64,000 nt of DNA, from positions 5,617,183 through 5,681,182 of the forward strand of contig NW_009799100.1 of the NCBI RefSeq assembly GCF_000213175.1, in the 5' to 3' direction. Position 1 is the first letter of the stretch; every line of letters begins with the position of its first letter. Positions 54,120 to 64,000 of this stretch are shown piece by piece. Source of the DNA: Neurospora tetrasperma FGSC 2508. Taxonomy: Eukaryota; Ascomycota; Sordariomycetes; Sordariales; Sordariaceae. A program made the position numbers and the translations under genes. A model generated the notes under the pieces. The model did no database searches, was not told the DNA's origin, and saw only the letters and a list, made by a program, of their open reading frames with translations.

Positions 54120-55185
54120 GCTAAGACCAAAGAATTGGGACACGAGATACGCCCAACGGAATCACGGGGAAAAAAACAGAAGAAAAAGAAATAAGGAAAG
54201 AGAAGGAAAAGAAAAAAACACTCACTAAAAGTCAAACCGTCCCGCACCATCCCACTTCGTCCTCCGACGGCAGCGGTTTCTGGTATTCGCGTTGATGGGT
54301 CTTGCTTGCTTGCCAGTTGCCACGAGCATGACACCCGTCTAGTGAGCATAGCAAAGAGTAGCAGAAACCCGAGAATGGCCTTTGTCGACGTAATGTATCC
54401 ATAGCTGTGGTCCCAGTCGTCCCTAAATATCCCATTTGGCATGAAGAAGACCTCGTCTCGATGACCCGTCTTAATCCGACAGACACGGTTCCCTTTCCTC
54501 TCTTTGGCGGGCAGCCGTGCATGATACTTTTCCCAGCTAACCCTCCCGAACTCTGTACTGCCGCCATGTGTAGCATGTGGGAACAGAAACCGGAATCCAC
54601 GCGTAACTATAGACCCAGTCAACATAACCCAGTCAGGATGGTTTGGCCTCGCCCCGGTGATGCCGTGGCCGCGGTCGATTACCCAGGCGGGGTAGTAGAG
54701 CAGGAGCGCAAGATTACGGGCGCAGCCGTAGTTGGGATCAATGTAGATGCCACCGTAGTGACGCATGAGAAAGCAGCGGAAAGCATTGGCTCGTTAGACA
54801 GGACATGTCTAGCTGTCGTAGGTACCAAGGAACCATTTGCAGTGTGTCTCGATAAACCGGCGGGAGGCGTTGCTGGTCTATAGCCTGTACTCGAAGTCGG
54901 GGTTTATTTGTTGTGCAGGTCTGGCGTACGTGGCCCCAGTCGGTGAGAATGGTCTCGTTGCTGGGGTCGCGCGAGTTGTGGTAGACTTGGCGGATGATCT
55001 TGGGGATATACTGGTCTAGCTTGTCTTTGCTTCGGCTTGGGGTGTTGGGATTATCGGCTGGTGTTAGGGATGAAGTGGCAAAAGTAGTGCGCGATGTGGA
55101 TCATGGCTCGAGTATTGGGTATGTTCGGAAGGATGACGGCTGACAGGACGGCGAGGCTGAGAAACCTGGCGCTTACGGCGGGCAT
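54120..55185 (-). pseudogene. Decayed DXD-type mannosyltransferase (Csg1/Sur1/Och1-like)
   Basis: The start ATGCCCGCC at 55185 opens a hydrophobic N-terminus, then KLDQYIPKIIRQVYHNSRDP, DWGHVRQTC; after a frameshift NPDFEYR, WTSNASRRFIETHCKWFLG, stops, then CFLMRHYGGIYIDPNYGCAR, LLLYYPAWVID and GARPNHPDWVML. This order is that of sphingolipid mannosyltransferases, which add mannose to inositol phosphoceramide in the Golgi. The DXD metal motif (DLDNG in functional relatives) reads DPNYG, and a piece is missing after YPAWVID. Two or more frameshifts and two stops make it non-functional. The trailing 54120-54300 part is low complexity. Confidence 0.75.
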
Positions 55186-56991
55186 GCTGGGTAAGAGCTT
55201 GTGTAGATCCTACAGGTCAGTATGGGGGTATCAAACTCTGCGGGCGTTTCGAGAAGAGATGGGACGGGTTGAAGACAGAACCTGTGGTCTTTGCTGGGCC
55301 AATGCAAAGGGATTTGAAAGCAAGAGAATATGCCGATGGAGGAAGGTCGGGGTTTCAGAGGGAGGGAAACCAACTCAACCGGTCAATGGGGTGACAGAAG
55401 ACGGGCCTTCGTTCAATCCCCTCTTCCTTCCAGAATCAGACCATCCGCCGATGGCCGCATCTGAATGGGATATCCACGAGCATTGTGTTGTCTCGGCAGA
55501 GTACATCTCGTCTGAGAACAGTGCATTGGGCAACAGAGCTTCAGCCTGGGAGACTGTGATGGATGATGTCATACTTGTAGCAGGGGTCAATAGGTACCTA
55601 TGAACTGCGGGGAGTTCCCCAAATTGCGGGGGTGGATCGTCCGGCCGCTAACAGCCCCGCTACGGACCGCCCCCGCTGTGCATATGACACCTCAGCTAGT
55701 CCCTAACAGCCGGGCACTTCATCCCATCGCATCGCATCTTCCGCTTCCTAGGGGCAGCCTTCTCCACGACCAACGGCCCAACACGACAAATCTTCCCTAC
55801 TGACTCTTTAACCCACCTCGATTTTCAACCACAGTTGCCGGCGCCCAGAAGATCCCCCCGGATTCGTATCCAGCTACTGCATAGTACTTTCGCAGCTTGG
55901 CCGGGGCAGTGGCTGCAGCGGGGCCCCGCTTCCGAGGCCGAGCAGCCTGCAGTCAGCTTACCTGCCCCTGGGATTAAGACATCTGCAGTCAACGACGAAT
56001 ATTGATTATAAGCTGAGCGGTGTGAGAATATGACATCGTCGTCGCTCTCTTGACAGAAATACCCTATCATCGACTAGAAAGCTTATATAGCTAGAGGTAA
56101 GAAGAGCAAGTTTGCCACAACTGTGCTGGATTACCACCACGTGCCCCTGGCACCTATGCAGGGACCTTGCATAAAATAGAAATCCCACATCCTCCTGCCC
56201 CTTTCGGTCATCAACTGAGTTAACAAACCTCTTCGGTAACAGATATAGGTAAGCAAGGAAACTACACCGAGTGCCGATCTCGTCGGGCGGAGACTAAGCA
56301 GTCAATGAATGCCCTGAGCCATTGTAGATCGAGCCATAAGGCGGAGTTGCAGTTGCTCCGGGATAGTCACCGAAGGATTCTTACGGTGCCTCCGTAGGAA
56401 GACATCAGGCTGACATGCACATCTAGCTCCCTTGGCCCCTTAGCGGACGGAAGGGATAGAGCAAGTTAGATTGAAACACAAGACGGTGTAAACTGACCAA
56501 CGGGTCGTACACCTGTGGCCTTTTTTGTTTCTCACCGACTTCCAAGGAGTAGCCAGACGCGGTACGGGGCAGTTGCCACTTACCTACTGTCTCAAACAGC
56601 CTTACAAGGAAGTACCCGTGGAACATTACGTCGTGAACCTCATATTCGTTTGTTATGGATGCTCCACAAGCTAACCGACAGAAAAAACCTGTCGTTTGAT
56701 TTGTGAGCCGTTCGAATGCTACTTCGTCCTGAGTTGCAGTCGGGGGCAATGTATAGTATGATGATCGTCACACGCTGGCTTCAGTAAACAACGAAAGGTT
56801 GTGCCCCTCACATGGGACGTGAGAGGAAGGGAAGTAGACGCCCTGAGGAGCAGAGCAAGGAATATATCTATATAAGAGGCCCCAAGATGGCGTCAATCGT
56901 CTCCTGTTTTGCATCATCGACTCACTCACACATCAGCACCTACACCACGAGACTCTAGACATCCCCAACGAGAAACAACCACTCGCCCAGA
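55186..56991. other. 1.8-kb intergenic region
   Basis: Frames on both strands, including 56423-56749 minus, show no domain. A GGGCAC occurs at about 55708. The final 100 bp include a TATA-like ATATATCTATATAAGAG at 56862-56878, about 115 bp before the next start. Confidence 0.45.
56862..56878 (+). promoter_or_regulatory. TATA-like element of the small secreted protein gene
   Basis: ATATATCTATATAAGAG lies about 115 bp upstream of the ATG at 56992 and is followed by a CA-rich leader. The spacing is plausible for a fungal core promoter. Confidence 0.5.
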
Positions 56992-57346
56992 ATGCAGTTC
57001 TTCACTACCATCCAGGCTCTTGCCCTGCTCGCCACCGGCGCCCTCGCCATGCCCAACAACATCGAGGCTGCCGACCTCGCTGCCCGTACCCTCGAGGCTC
57101 GTGTCAATTGCAACCAGATTCTGCCGGCTTGCAACGGCGGCCACGTCGTTGGACAGACCAACTGCCGCTGCAAAGGCCAGAAGGAGACATGCGACCTGTG
57201 GACCTGCCCTGGCGGGTCCCCCAATGTCGTAAGTCCTCAGACCCCTCCTATTTCTTTTGCAATGCGAATGGAACACCCACTGATGGAATCTCTACTTCAC
57301 ACAGATGGTCTGTGGTCAGGCCGGTACCGGATGTGTCTGGGTCTAA
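56992..57346 (+). CDS. Small secreted cysteine-rich protein
   Basis: Exon 1 56992-57228 and exon 2 57305-57346, with a 76-nt intron (GTAAGT, CAG), give 92 aa. The signal peptide is MQFFTTIQALALLATGALAM. The mature part has eight Cys (NCNQILPACNGG, NCRCKGQKETC, WTCPGG, then VCGQAGTGCVWV from exon 2), enough for four disulfides. Reading through the intron would lose the last two Cys, supporting the splice. The start (MQF.TTI) resembles the other small secreted protein at 43714-44088, but the mature parts do not match. Its role is unknown. Confidence 0.85.
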
Positions 57347-58113
57347 GGGATGAGCACTTGTCTCCTCAGAAAACCCTGGTGCCGCCAACTGTCGTGTCCA
57401 TGTCTTCAAGGTTCTTGCAAAGGGTACAATGTACAAGCGGCTAGGCCATGGACACCAGCATGATCCTGAATATCTGATGTTGGAGTTTTCTCTTCTACGT
57501 ATACGACTATAGTCACTCTTTAAAAGCCAATGCCAAAGATATTGCCTGGGCCCGGGCATTACCTGAATCGTTCTTGGTCGAAGTGAGAACACCACAGACC
57601 GATCCGTCCCCCTAACTTTGATCCTGAGTCAACTCCAGCCTTGATCCGATACGAACAAGCCAGATACCCGCTCAAGACTTTTATTGCAGTGTCAATATCT
57701 CTGATGATTGGTGTTAACGTGTCCTTCTCTTTCTGCGAAACATCTGGTCCCTCAGCCAGCATCCCGCTGCATCAAGTCTCGAGCTGCCAACAAGGACCTC
57801 AGCGTCCAGCATCAAGGACATCCGGAGACAGACAAACGCCGATCATATTCCCTATAGCTGGCTACTACCCTATGCCCAAGCACAACAAGCGCCTTTACCC
57901 GCCGGGTATTTCTACCTCCCTGTTCCCAGCAGTCCAGGGTTAGCCGTGTACTGCCAAGCGAAACATCACTGTTACTTTGGTCAATGCAACGCTGTTCGTA
58001 ACATGATGTGTGGCCACTTTGTCTTTTTGAACCTGTAGGTATCTTGTAAATGTTGCACAATACCTGATTTCTCAGGGACAACTTCCACGCCCTAAGAGTG
58101 TCCAAAGGCCGGA
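57347..58113. other. Intergenic, no supported gene
   Basis: 3' flank of the secreted-protein gene and 5' flank of the SET gene. Nothing else is seen. Confidence 0.45.
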
Positions 58114-59902
58114 ATGTTCTCCAGCACAACAACCCGTTTGATATGGACTTTGTTTGTCTTTTCTCTACTGGCCACGGCAGTGTGCAGACATGGAGCAAAC
58201 GCCACCGTTCTCAACTCCAACCTCACAACCAACCTATCGTTTCGACAACAATGCCCAAACTTGACCTCCTTTCAACGGTCCTCAACTTGTCTCGGACTCC
58301 TGGGAATTTTTCCCGATAACAACACCGCCATCGAACACTTTAACCTTCCCTGGTCCTTTCCGCCCAAATGCCTGTCTATCCGATCTTCACCCGCCTCTTC
58401 CTCCCTCTCTGCCTCCTCATCCTCCTCATCTTCTTCCCTAGCGTCCTTCTCTCCGTCTTATTCGTCATACGCTGCATCGGATATTTCTGCTGCTATGTCC
58501 TCCGCGTCTTCTTCTTCATTCTTTGGTTGCTCCCGTTCCCACGCCGAAAAATGCAGCCATGCCGAGAACGTGTACTGCTTGTTTTCCTCTCAGAACTTCC
58601 GAAACGGGCAGGGACTAAGCCTGATCGTTTCACCCACCACGGCCGCAAACCTACTGGGCATGGGGGCCTTGGATGACGGCCCAGCTCCTTGGGCTTCTCA
58701 TGTTCGAAAGCAGCGGGAAACGCCGTACCAGATTACGGACGTGAAGGGCAAAGGAAAAGGGGTAGTGGCCACCAGGCCCATCAAACAAGGGGAGATCCTC
58801 ATGGTGGATGTCCCGGCTTTGTTGATAAGTGAAGAGTTCTTGAGAGAAACTGAACGAGAGGGGAAGGGGCATCTGAGAAGACGAATGGTGAAGAGGGGGT
58901 TGGAGCAATTGCCGGAAAGCACGAGACGCAAGGTGTTGGAGCTGCAAAAGGGATCGGGAAGTTACGAGATTGATGCGATCTTGGGGATCAACCTCAAGGG
59001 ACTAGGGGGCGATCGTTCAGAAACGGACTCGGCACTAGCACTGTTGGAGGAACAAGAGTTACAGGAGCAATGGGAAGGCCATGCGGCGGAGGGAATGATG
59101 GGGTTGTTTGCTGAGGTTGCGGTAGGTTTCGAGGATTGACGTCGAAAATGGCAGGAGATGCTGACTGAATGACCAGCGGATCAACCACTCCTGCCGACCA
59201 AAGTGAGTTCGGTCTACCCGTATGGTCTCAAAGGAAGTGGAAGCTAACAGCTTGTCGCAGCGCTCGCCTCCGATTCTCCAAGAACCGAGTTGCCATGGAA
59301 GTCATATCCTACCGGCCCATCTTTCCGGGGGAAGAGATTCTCATCAGTTGTACGCTTTCGCCCTGCCTCCAAATGCGGATTCAAAGCTGACGAACACAGA
59401 CACCCCCCTCACCCTCCCCCCCTCGGACCGCCATCACTTTCTCCCACAAAACCACCACTTCACCTGCCACTGCTCGCTCTGTACTTCTCTGTCCGACGAC
59501 CCCTCTGCCAATACTCCCGCCGCAGAATCCCACTCTCGCCGCCAGCACCTGAACGAGCTATGGACCACGATGCTTCACGCCAAGTCAGAAGGCTTTTACC
59601 AAGACGCCATCAACATCCTGAAGGATTGGCTCGACTTTGCAGAAGTGGAAGGACTCTTGCCATTGATGGGAGAGTATCACGGGGTTATGGCGGAGTTGTA
59701 TCTTATGCTGGCAGAACGGGGAAGCCCTGGGGGTAAGGAGGTGGACAGAGACCTAGCGCTGAGGGGGGCATTGAGGGAGGCCAGGATGGCGGTCGATGCG
59801 TGGGTGAGGTTGGGAAGTGTTGATGGTGGGAAGACGGAGGATGCGAAGGTATTTCTCGAAAGGGTATTCAAGTTGAAGGAAAGAAGGACAAAAGGAAGAT
59901 GA
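58114..59902 (+). CDS. SET-domain protein with N-terminal signal peptide
   Basis: Four exons, 58114-59121, 59177-59202 (26 nt), 59261-59349 and 59400-59902, give 541 aa; introns are 50-58 nt and all phases agree. The N-terminus is a signal peptide (LIWTLFVFSLLATAVC), followed by a Ser-rich stretch with Cys. The SET domain starts at about 205 (GKGVVATRPIKQGEILMVD), has a long insert, then the RINHSCRPNARLRFS motif built from exons 2 and 3, FPGEEILIS-YTPL, and a CHCSLC post-SET zinc site. The C-terminal helices resemble a TPR-like tail (YQDAINILKDWL). Such proteins may methylate non-histone substrates; entry into the secretory path is unusual for a SET protein. The start at 58114 sets the signal peptide. 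Confidence 0.85.
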
Positions 59903-60432
59903 GGTTTTATGAAATGGCTTTAGTCGACAATGGACCGGGATGTGAGGAGTGGGTCAGGTAACCTTGAGCGGCCTTCCCAACTCAGTAGAGGTATTCTCCA
60001 GTTGGTATCTAAAAACAGTCATCATCCCCAACTTCCAAGAGTACCATCGATAAGATTATCAAGGATAAGCCCATTCTTCCGCTTGCACATATTCAGCAAG
60101 TGTCTTGACATCCACCAATCGCGTTCCGCAATTGTGGCACGCATTGCTACGTTGCAAGGGTCCGCTCAACACCAAGACTCCAATCAAGCGATACGATAAC
60201 CCGGAAAGAAACAACGACCCCACGTGCCGGAGATACACCAAAGACTGGCTGCTTTGTCAATCTTTACCCTCGCGGTCGTAAATTTTACTGTATCTACAGC
60301 ATGGCTGAACGTGGGGCTTGCTGGTTCGGGAGTTAGCTGCTGTCAACGGAGATATAAACCGTTGACTTCCCGCTCCAACAGTCTCTTCTTCTGCCTTTGT
60401 CCTCCTCCTCGCCGTCTTCCTCCACCGACACC
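59903..60432. other. Promoter region of the phosphodiesterase gene
   Basis: No gene is seen. The sequence before the ATG at 60433 is pyrimidine-rich (CTTCTGCCTTTGTCCTCCTC). Confidence 0.45.
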
Positions 60433-61796
60433 ATGTTTTCCACCCTCTCAACCCTCAGCTGGCTAGCCCTCGTAGCACCAGCCCTCGCCCTCCCCAGCCA
60501 TGGCGTACCGGGCAAGAACCAGACGGGCATCAAACCCATCACAAGAATCCAGCTTGGCCCCCGACCGTACTGGCTAATCGACCAGATGGAGGACTCCCCC
60601 CTCAAGACCAAGCTCCAATCTTGCTCCGAAAAGGAGATGCGCCCCAGCCGTTGGAGCATCGGTCATCGTGGCGGCGGCACGTTGCAGTTTCCCGAGGAGA
60701 CGGAGGCGAGTATTATAGCTGGTGTAAGTGTCTTTTCGGGTCCTAAAAGGTGACTGTGATACTGACAGAGAGACAGACTCGTATGGGCGCGGGAATCGAA
60801 GAGTGCGACGTAACCTTTACCTCCGACCGGCAGCTCATCTGCCGGCACTCGCAATGCGACCTGCACACCACCACCAACATCCTCACGATCCCTTCGCTGG
60901 CCGCCAAGTGCACCGTCCCTTTTACTCCCTACAACGCCACGTCCAAGCAATCGGCAACCGCCAAGTGCTGCACCAGTGACTTCACCCTCGCCGAGCTCAC
61001 CGAAACCAAGGAGCTCTGCTCAAAGATGGACTCTTCCGATCCCCAGGCTACAACACCGGAGGAATACCAGGGCAACGTACCCGGCTACCGCACCACGCTC
61101 TACTCCGGTCCCGGAACCTGCCACAAGCTGTTGACCGTCAAGGAGTACATTGCGCTCGTCGACGCGCTGGGCCTGGACTTTACGCCGGAGCTGAAGACGC
61201 CAGAGGTCAAGATGCCTTTTGGTTCCATCAACTTTACGCAAGAAGCGTTCGCCCAGCAGTTGATCGACGAGTTCAAGGCGGCGAAGATTGACCCCAAGCG
61301 CGTCTGGCTCCAGAGCTTCTTGTATGACGACGTATTGTACTGGCTGCGCGCCGAGCCGGAGTTCGCAAAGCAGGCGATTCTTCTCGACGAGTCGGGTGAT
61401 GCGCCGAGCACCATCTCCGCTGCCACTGCTTCCCTAGCAAAGTATGCCCAAGCCGGCGTCAAGATCGTTGCCCCTCCCCTCCAGTATCTGGTGTCGACTG
61501 TCACCGACCAGGACGGCAAGGTCAAGGTTGTTGCGAGCGAGTATGCCAAGCAGGCGAAGAAGCTTGGGTTGAAGGTGATCACCTGGAGTTTGGAACGGTC
61601 CGGATGGCTCGCGGACAGCACCAAGGGAGGGTATTACTACTCGACAATTGCGAATGCCACGGCGGCAAGGGGAGAGGGTGTTGTGTACGAGCTGCTCGAT
61701 GTTCTGGCAAGCAAGGAGGTCGGGGCGATTGCCGTTTTCAGTGACTGGAGCGCGACCGTCAGTTACTATGCGAATTGCTTTGGGTTGTTTCCTTGA
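60433..61796 (+). CDS. Secreted glycerophosphodiester phosphodiesterase
   Basis: Two exons, 60433-60723 and 60777-61796, with a 53-nt intron (GTAAGT, CTGAC), give 436 aa. The signal peptide is MFSTLSTLSWLALVAPALAL. GDPD motifs are IGHRGGG with catalytic His 78, PEETEAS, the metal site GIEECDVTFTSD and second catalytic His in CRHSQCDLH, then a TIM-barrel-like body (LAKYAQAGVKIVAPPL, LGLKVITWSLERSG, EVGAIAVFSDW). It hydrolyses glycerophosphodiesters to glycerol-3-phosphate and alcohol outside the cell, possibly for phosphate supply. The substrate-binding details are not checked. Confidence 0.9.
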
Positions 61797-62879
61797 TTGC
61801 GGGTGTTCCTGTACATACCAGACTGTGGTCTTGGGAGACTCTGTGGTCCAACGGATGGAATTGAGCCTCGTTTGCCAGCGATTGTAATACTGTGGTATTG
61901 TGGTGATGGCTCAGTCGGCGTCCGATGTCGTCTGTGCCCGAACGTCGGAGGTGTCGTGCTTTCGTACGTAGATTGGATCGTCTCTTCCATGGGCCGTCCT
62001 GCAGCTGGATGAAGGCTTCAGCGTTAGTTTTGCCGTGGAGTGGGCTGCCTGTGATTAGCCGTCGTCTCATTGGTCGAATGTTCGCCAGGAGGATCACCAA
62101 GGTGGGTGAAATGATGGGCTGTTAGTGTACGCCCACTATGAGACAGTATCCAGCGAGCTGTACTATCACTTATACATTTTCCTCTGCCTGGGGACGAACG
62201 GCAGCACGTAGAGGTACCTGACAGAATGTAGAGGTACCGAGGCTGAGCCTGCAGTCGTCCCCATTCCAACGTCCGAGCTCCGGATCATACACATGTCGCT
62301 AACCAAAACAAGGACGGATTTTCTAGAGACGCAGGCTGAGTCTGCAATTACAATTGATGACAAGATCGAGGGACTGAAAGAACATGAATCTAGAGCTAGT
62401 CTCAACGAAGTCCAAGAGACCCTTCTCGGCAAAGTTGGCAAAGCCATCGACAGCCAGACCAAAAGCTCTACGGACCTACCTAGGTAGTAACGATCAAGAA
62501 AATTCTGAGAGCACTTTCGAGCATCTACTAGGTAGAATCACGTCGTCAAAACAGCAGTTAGCACGTAGGTACGTTTGTCCAAGGCAAACCTGTAGTACGT
62601 CACCGCCCCCTCGGCCAACGTGTACTTTGGTACCTACCTAGGTACCTCTAGAGGTAGAGACCGAGTGAATGGGTGGTTATGAGACCGTCTGATCTTTGGC
62701 CAGAGCCCAGCCATTTGCCAGCCGCCCGAACTGCCCACAGTTTTTTTTTTCTTTTTTTTTTCTTTCTACAGCTCACCCAGGTCCCGTCTCCTTGCAAATT
62801 TCTACTTCCACTCACGTCCGACGCAAACAACCCCTCCTCCCAACAACAACAACCACTACCACAACCACAACCACACACA
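61797..62879. other. Subtelomeric spacer with shared motifs
   Basis: Contains TGTGATTAGCCGTCGTCTCAT (62050-62070), which is also at 10213, and the GTTAGT...ACTATCACTTATACATT block at 62119-62180. A palindromic CTAGGTACC/TAGAGGTA region lies at 62625-62660, and a T-rich tract (62740-62765) precedes the A3 leader. No gene is seen. Confidence 0.5.
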
Positions 62880-62891
62880 CGTCGAGAAAAA

Positions 62892-63800
62892 GTAAGCTAG
62901 AGAACAAGCGCGTATCGTTTTAGGTTTTTCCACTAACGTCCTCTCTTGTACAGACCTCATTCACCATAGACTACCGCCGCGGAGCACCGCCGCTCAACGA
63001 CCGAGTCCGCTCTCAGGACGCCCAAGCGGCTCAACAGTTGCAAGTCACCAGCAACCACCAAGCTGGCCACAAAATGGACGTTGATTCCTTTTCTAATCAA
63101 GATGGCGTCAACTCCGCGAACAACGGAGCGAACAATCACTCGCAAGTCGAGAATCAAAGCGTCGCGACCTCTACAAACAGCGGAGCGCACCCGCTCGTAC
63201 ATCGCCCGCGCGGGCAGTACAATCAAGGCAGACATCCGCGAATTGCACTAGGCAATAGTCGCAAGAGGGCCTACGAGCCCGATTACAGCTATGCTGACGT
63301 TTACCTCAGCGCTGATTAAAGGGAATAGTGTATAGGAGTTCGGCGCCTGCCTTTTGTAGGAGAGTTCCTGCAACAGGAACCCTATAACAAAGTTAATATC
63401 CAATACAACGGTCCACAATACAAGGACCAACTTGAGCTTATAGGCGGCGATCAGTCCTCTATTAACTAGTTTGCCCCGGACCGACAGTCTAAGAGCATCT
63501 ACGGGCATTAATTCGTAGCAAAAGTTGCGACCGATAATAAGAGCCTTATAGCCCTCGTTAAAACTATTTACCTAGAAGCTCGTAGGCAGGGTTCTTCTAT
63601 TATTAACCTCTAGATACAGTACTAAGACCCGAACGAGCAGCGTAAATTATTAAAAACTCCCCCTATAGTTAGTTATACTTATAATAATCTAATTATCTTA
63701 TACAATACTTCTATTTAGAGATACATTGTATATGGTAAGGCTAGTTATAGAGTTAAGTATTGTCCCACGCTGGACCCTATATATTTTGGTACGTATATCA
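62892..63800 (+). pseudogene. A3: telomere-proximal copy of gene family A, truncated
   Basis: A leader with CAACAACAACAACC ends in a 62-nt intron (62892-62953, GTAAGC, CACTAAC, CAG). The ATG at 63074 opens MDVDSFSNQDGVN (the frame is open upstream to the acceptor). It reads to TAA 63317, then continues in phase with stops: VRRLPFVGEFLQQ, YNGPQYKDQLELIGG, FAPDRQ, VAKVATDNKSLIA. These match A1 (IERLPFEGGLLSQQ, NNGPNHKDRLELMG, IAPDSQ, MAKIALDDDSFEA). The stops occur where A1 has Trp (NWIAPD) and Gln, the RIP signature. The frame runs into the telomere at about 63800, removing the rest of the gene. Start and leader differ from A1. Confidence 0.65.
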
Positions 63801-63807
63801 AACCTCA

Positions 63808-64000
63808 GGGTTAGGGTTAGGGTTAGGGTTAGGGTTAGGGTTAGGGTTAGGGTTAGGGTTAGGGTTAGGGTTAGGGTTAGGGTTAGGGTTAGGGTTAGGG
63901 TTAGGGTTAGGGTTAGGGTTAGGGTTAGGGTTAGGGTTAGGGTTAGGGTTAGGGTTAGGGTTAGGGTTAGGGTTAGGGTTAGGGTTAGGTTAGGGTTAGG
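63808..64000 (+). repeat. Telomere, (TTAGGG)n
   Basis: About 32 copies of TTAGGG reading towards the right end mark the window end as the chromosome end. One unit at 63985-63989 is TTAGG (5 bp). The junction with the A3 sequence is at CTCAGGG (63804-63810). Confidence 0.97.

Noticed and set aside
54837-55603. Plus-strand frames opposite the mannosyltransferase remnant
   Set aside because: They overlap the recognisable pseudogene on the minus strand and have no features.

Overview
The window is the right-hand end of a chromosome of a filamentous ascomycete. It closes with about 190 bp of TTAGGG telomere repeat. Introns are short (50-130 nt) with GT-AG ends and CTAAC/CTGAC branch sites, 5' leaders are pyrimidine- or CA-rich, and some duplicated stretches are AT-rich and full of TAG/TAA codons where paralogues keep Gln or Trp, which is the footprint of repeat-induced point mutation (RIP). 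Together these point to Pezizomycotina, most likely a Sordariomycete such as Sordariales. No species can be named from sequence alone.

Layout. (1) 1-4.4 kb: the 3' end of one gene, a possible decayed segment, and a membrane protein with an SH3 domain. (2) 4.4-26.9 kb: an accessory island. Two RIP-mutated arms (about 5.07-8.06 kb and 12.96-15.84 kb) lie in inverted orientation around an unmutated centre. The island carries a gene family called here 'A' (A1, A2, fragment A4), two coiled-coil genes 'Y' with RIP-mutated 5' parts, and five other genes with no recognised close relatives: coiled-coil gene B, a DEAH-helicase-like protein that has lost its motifs (H), a 400-aa protein (C, with a broken paralogue fragment), a 609-aa coiled-coil protein with 20-aa repeats (D), and a nuclear-looking Ser/Pro-rich protein (E). 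GGGCACA palindromes and a shared GTTAGT...ACTATCACTTACACATT block recur around these genes. (3) 27-61.8 kb: ordinary genes. These are a GPI-like small protein, small-subunit catalase, amino-acid permease, EXPERA-domain protein, a secretory single-pass membrane protein, a flavin-reductase-like protein, an SDR, two small secreted proteins, an aminoglycoside-phosphotransferase-fold kinase, an alpha/beta hydrolase, an AAA ATPase, a fungal zinc-finger-like regulator, a SET-domain protein with a signal peptide and a secreted glycerophosphodiesterase. A PDR-type ABC transporter and a mannosyltransferase are decayed among them. (4) 61.8-64 kb: subtelomere, with a third A copy (A3) that is RIP-mutated and cut off by the telomere.

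How the genes relate. The 27-62 kb genes look like unrelated housekeeping or accessory genes, with no evident biosynthetic cluster. The 4-27 kb island is the unusual part: its genes are mostly specific to it, duplicated within it, and share flanking motifs, so it may be an undescribed subtelomeric element or gene family cluster. None of the A or Y copies here has an intact full-length frame; B, H, C, D and E do.
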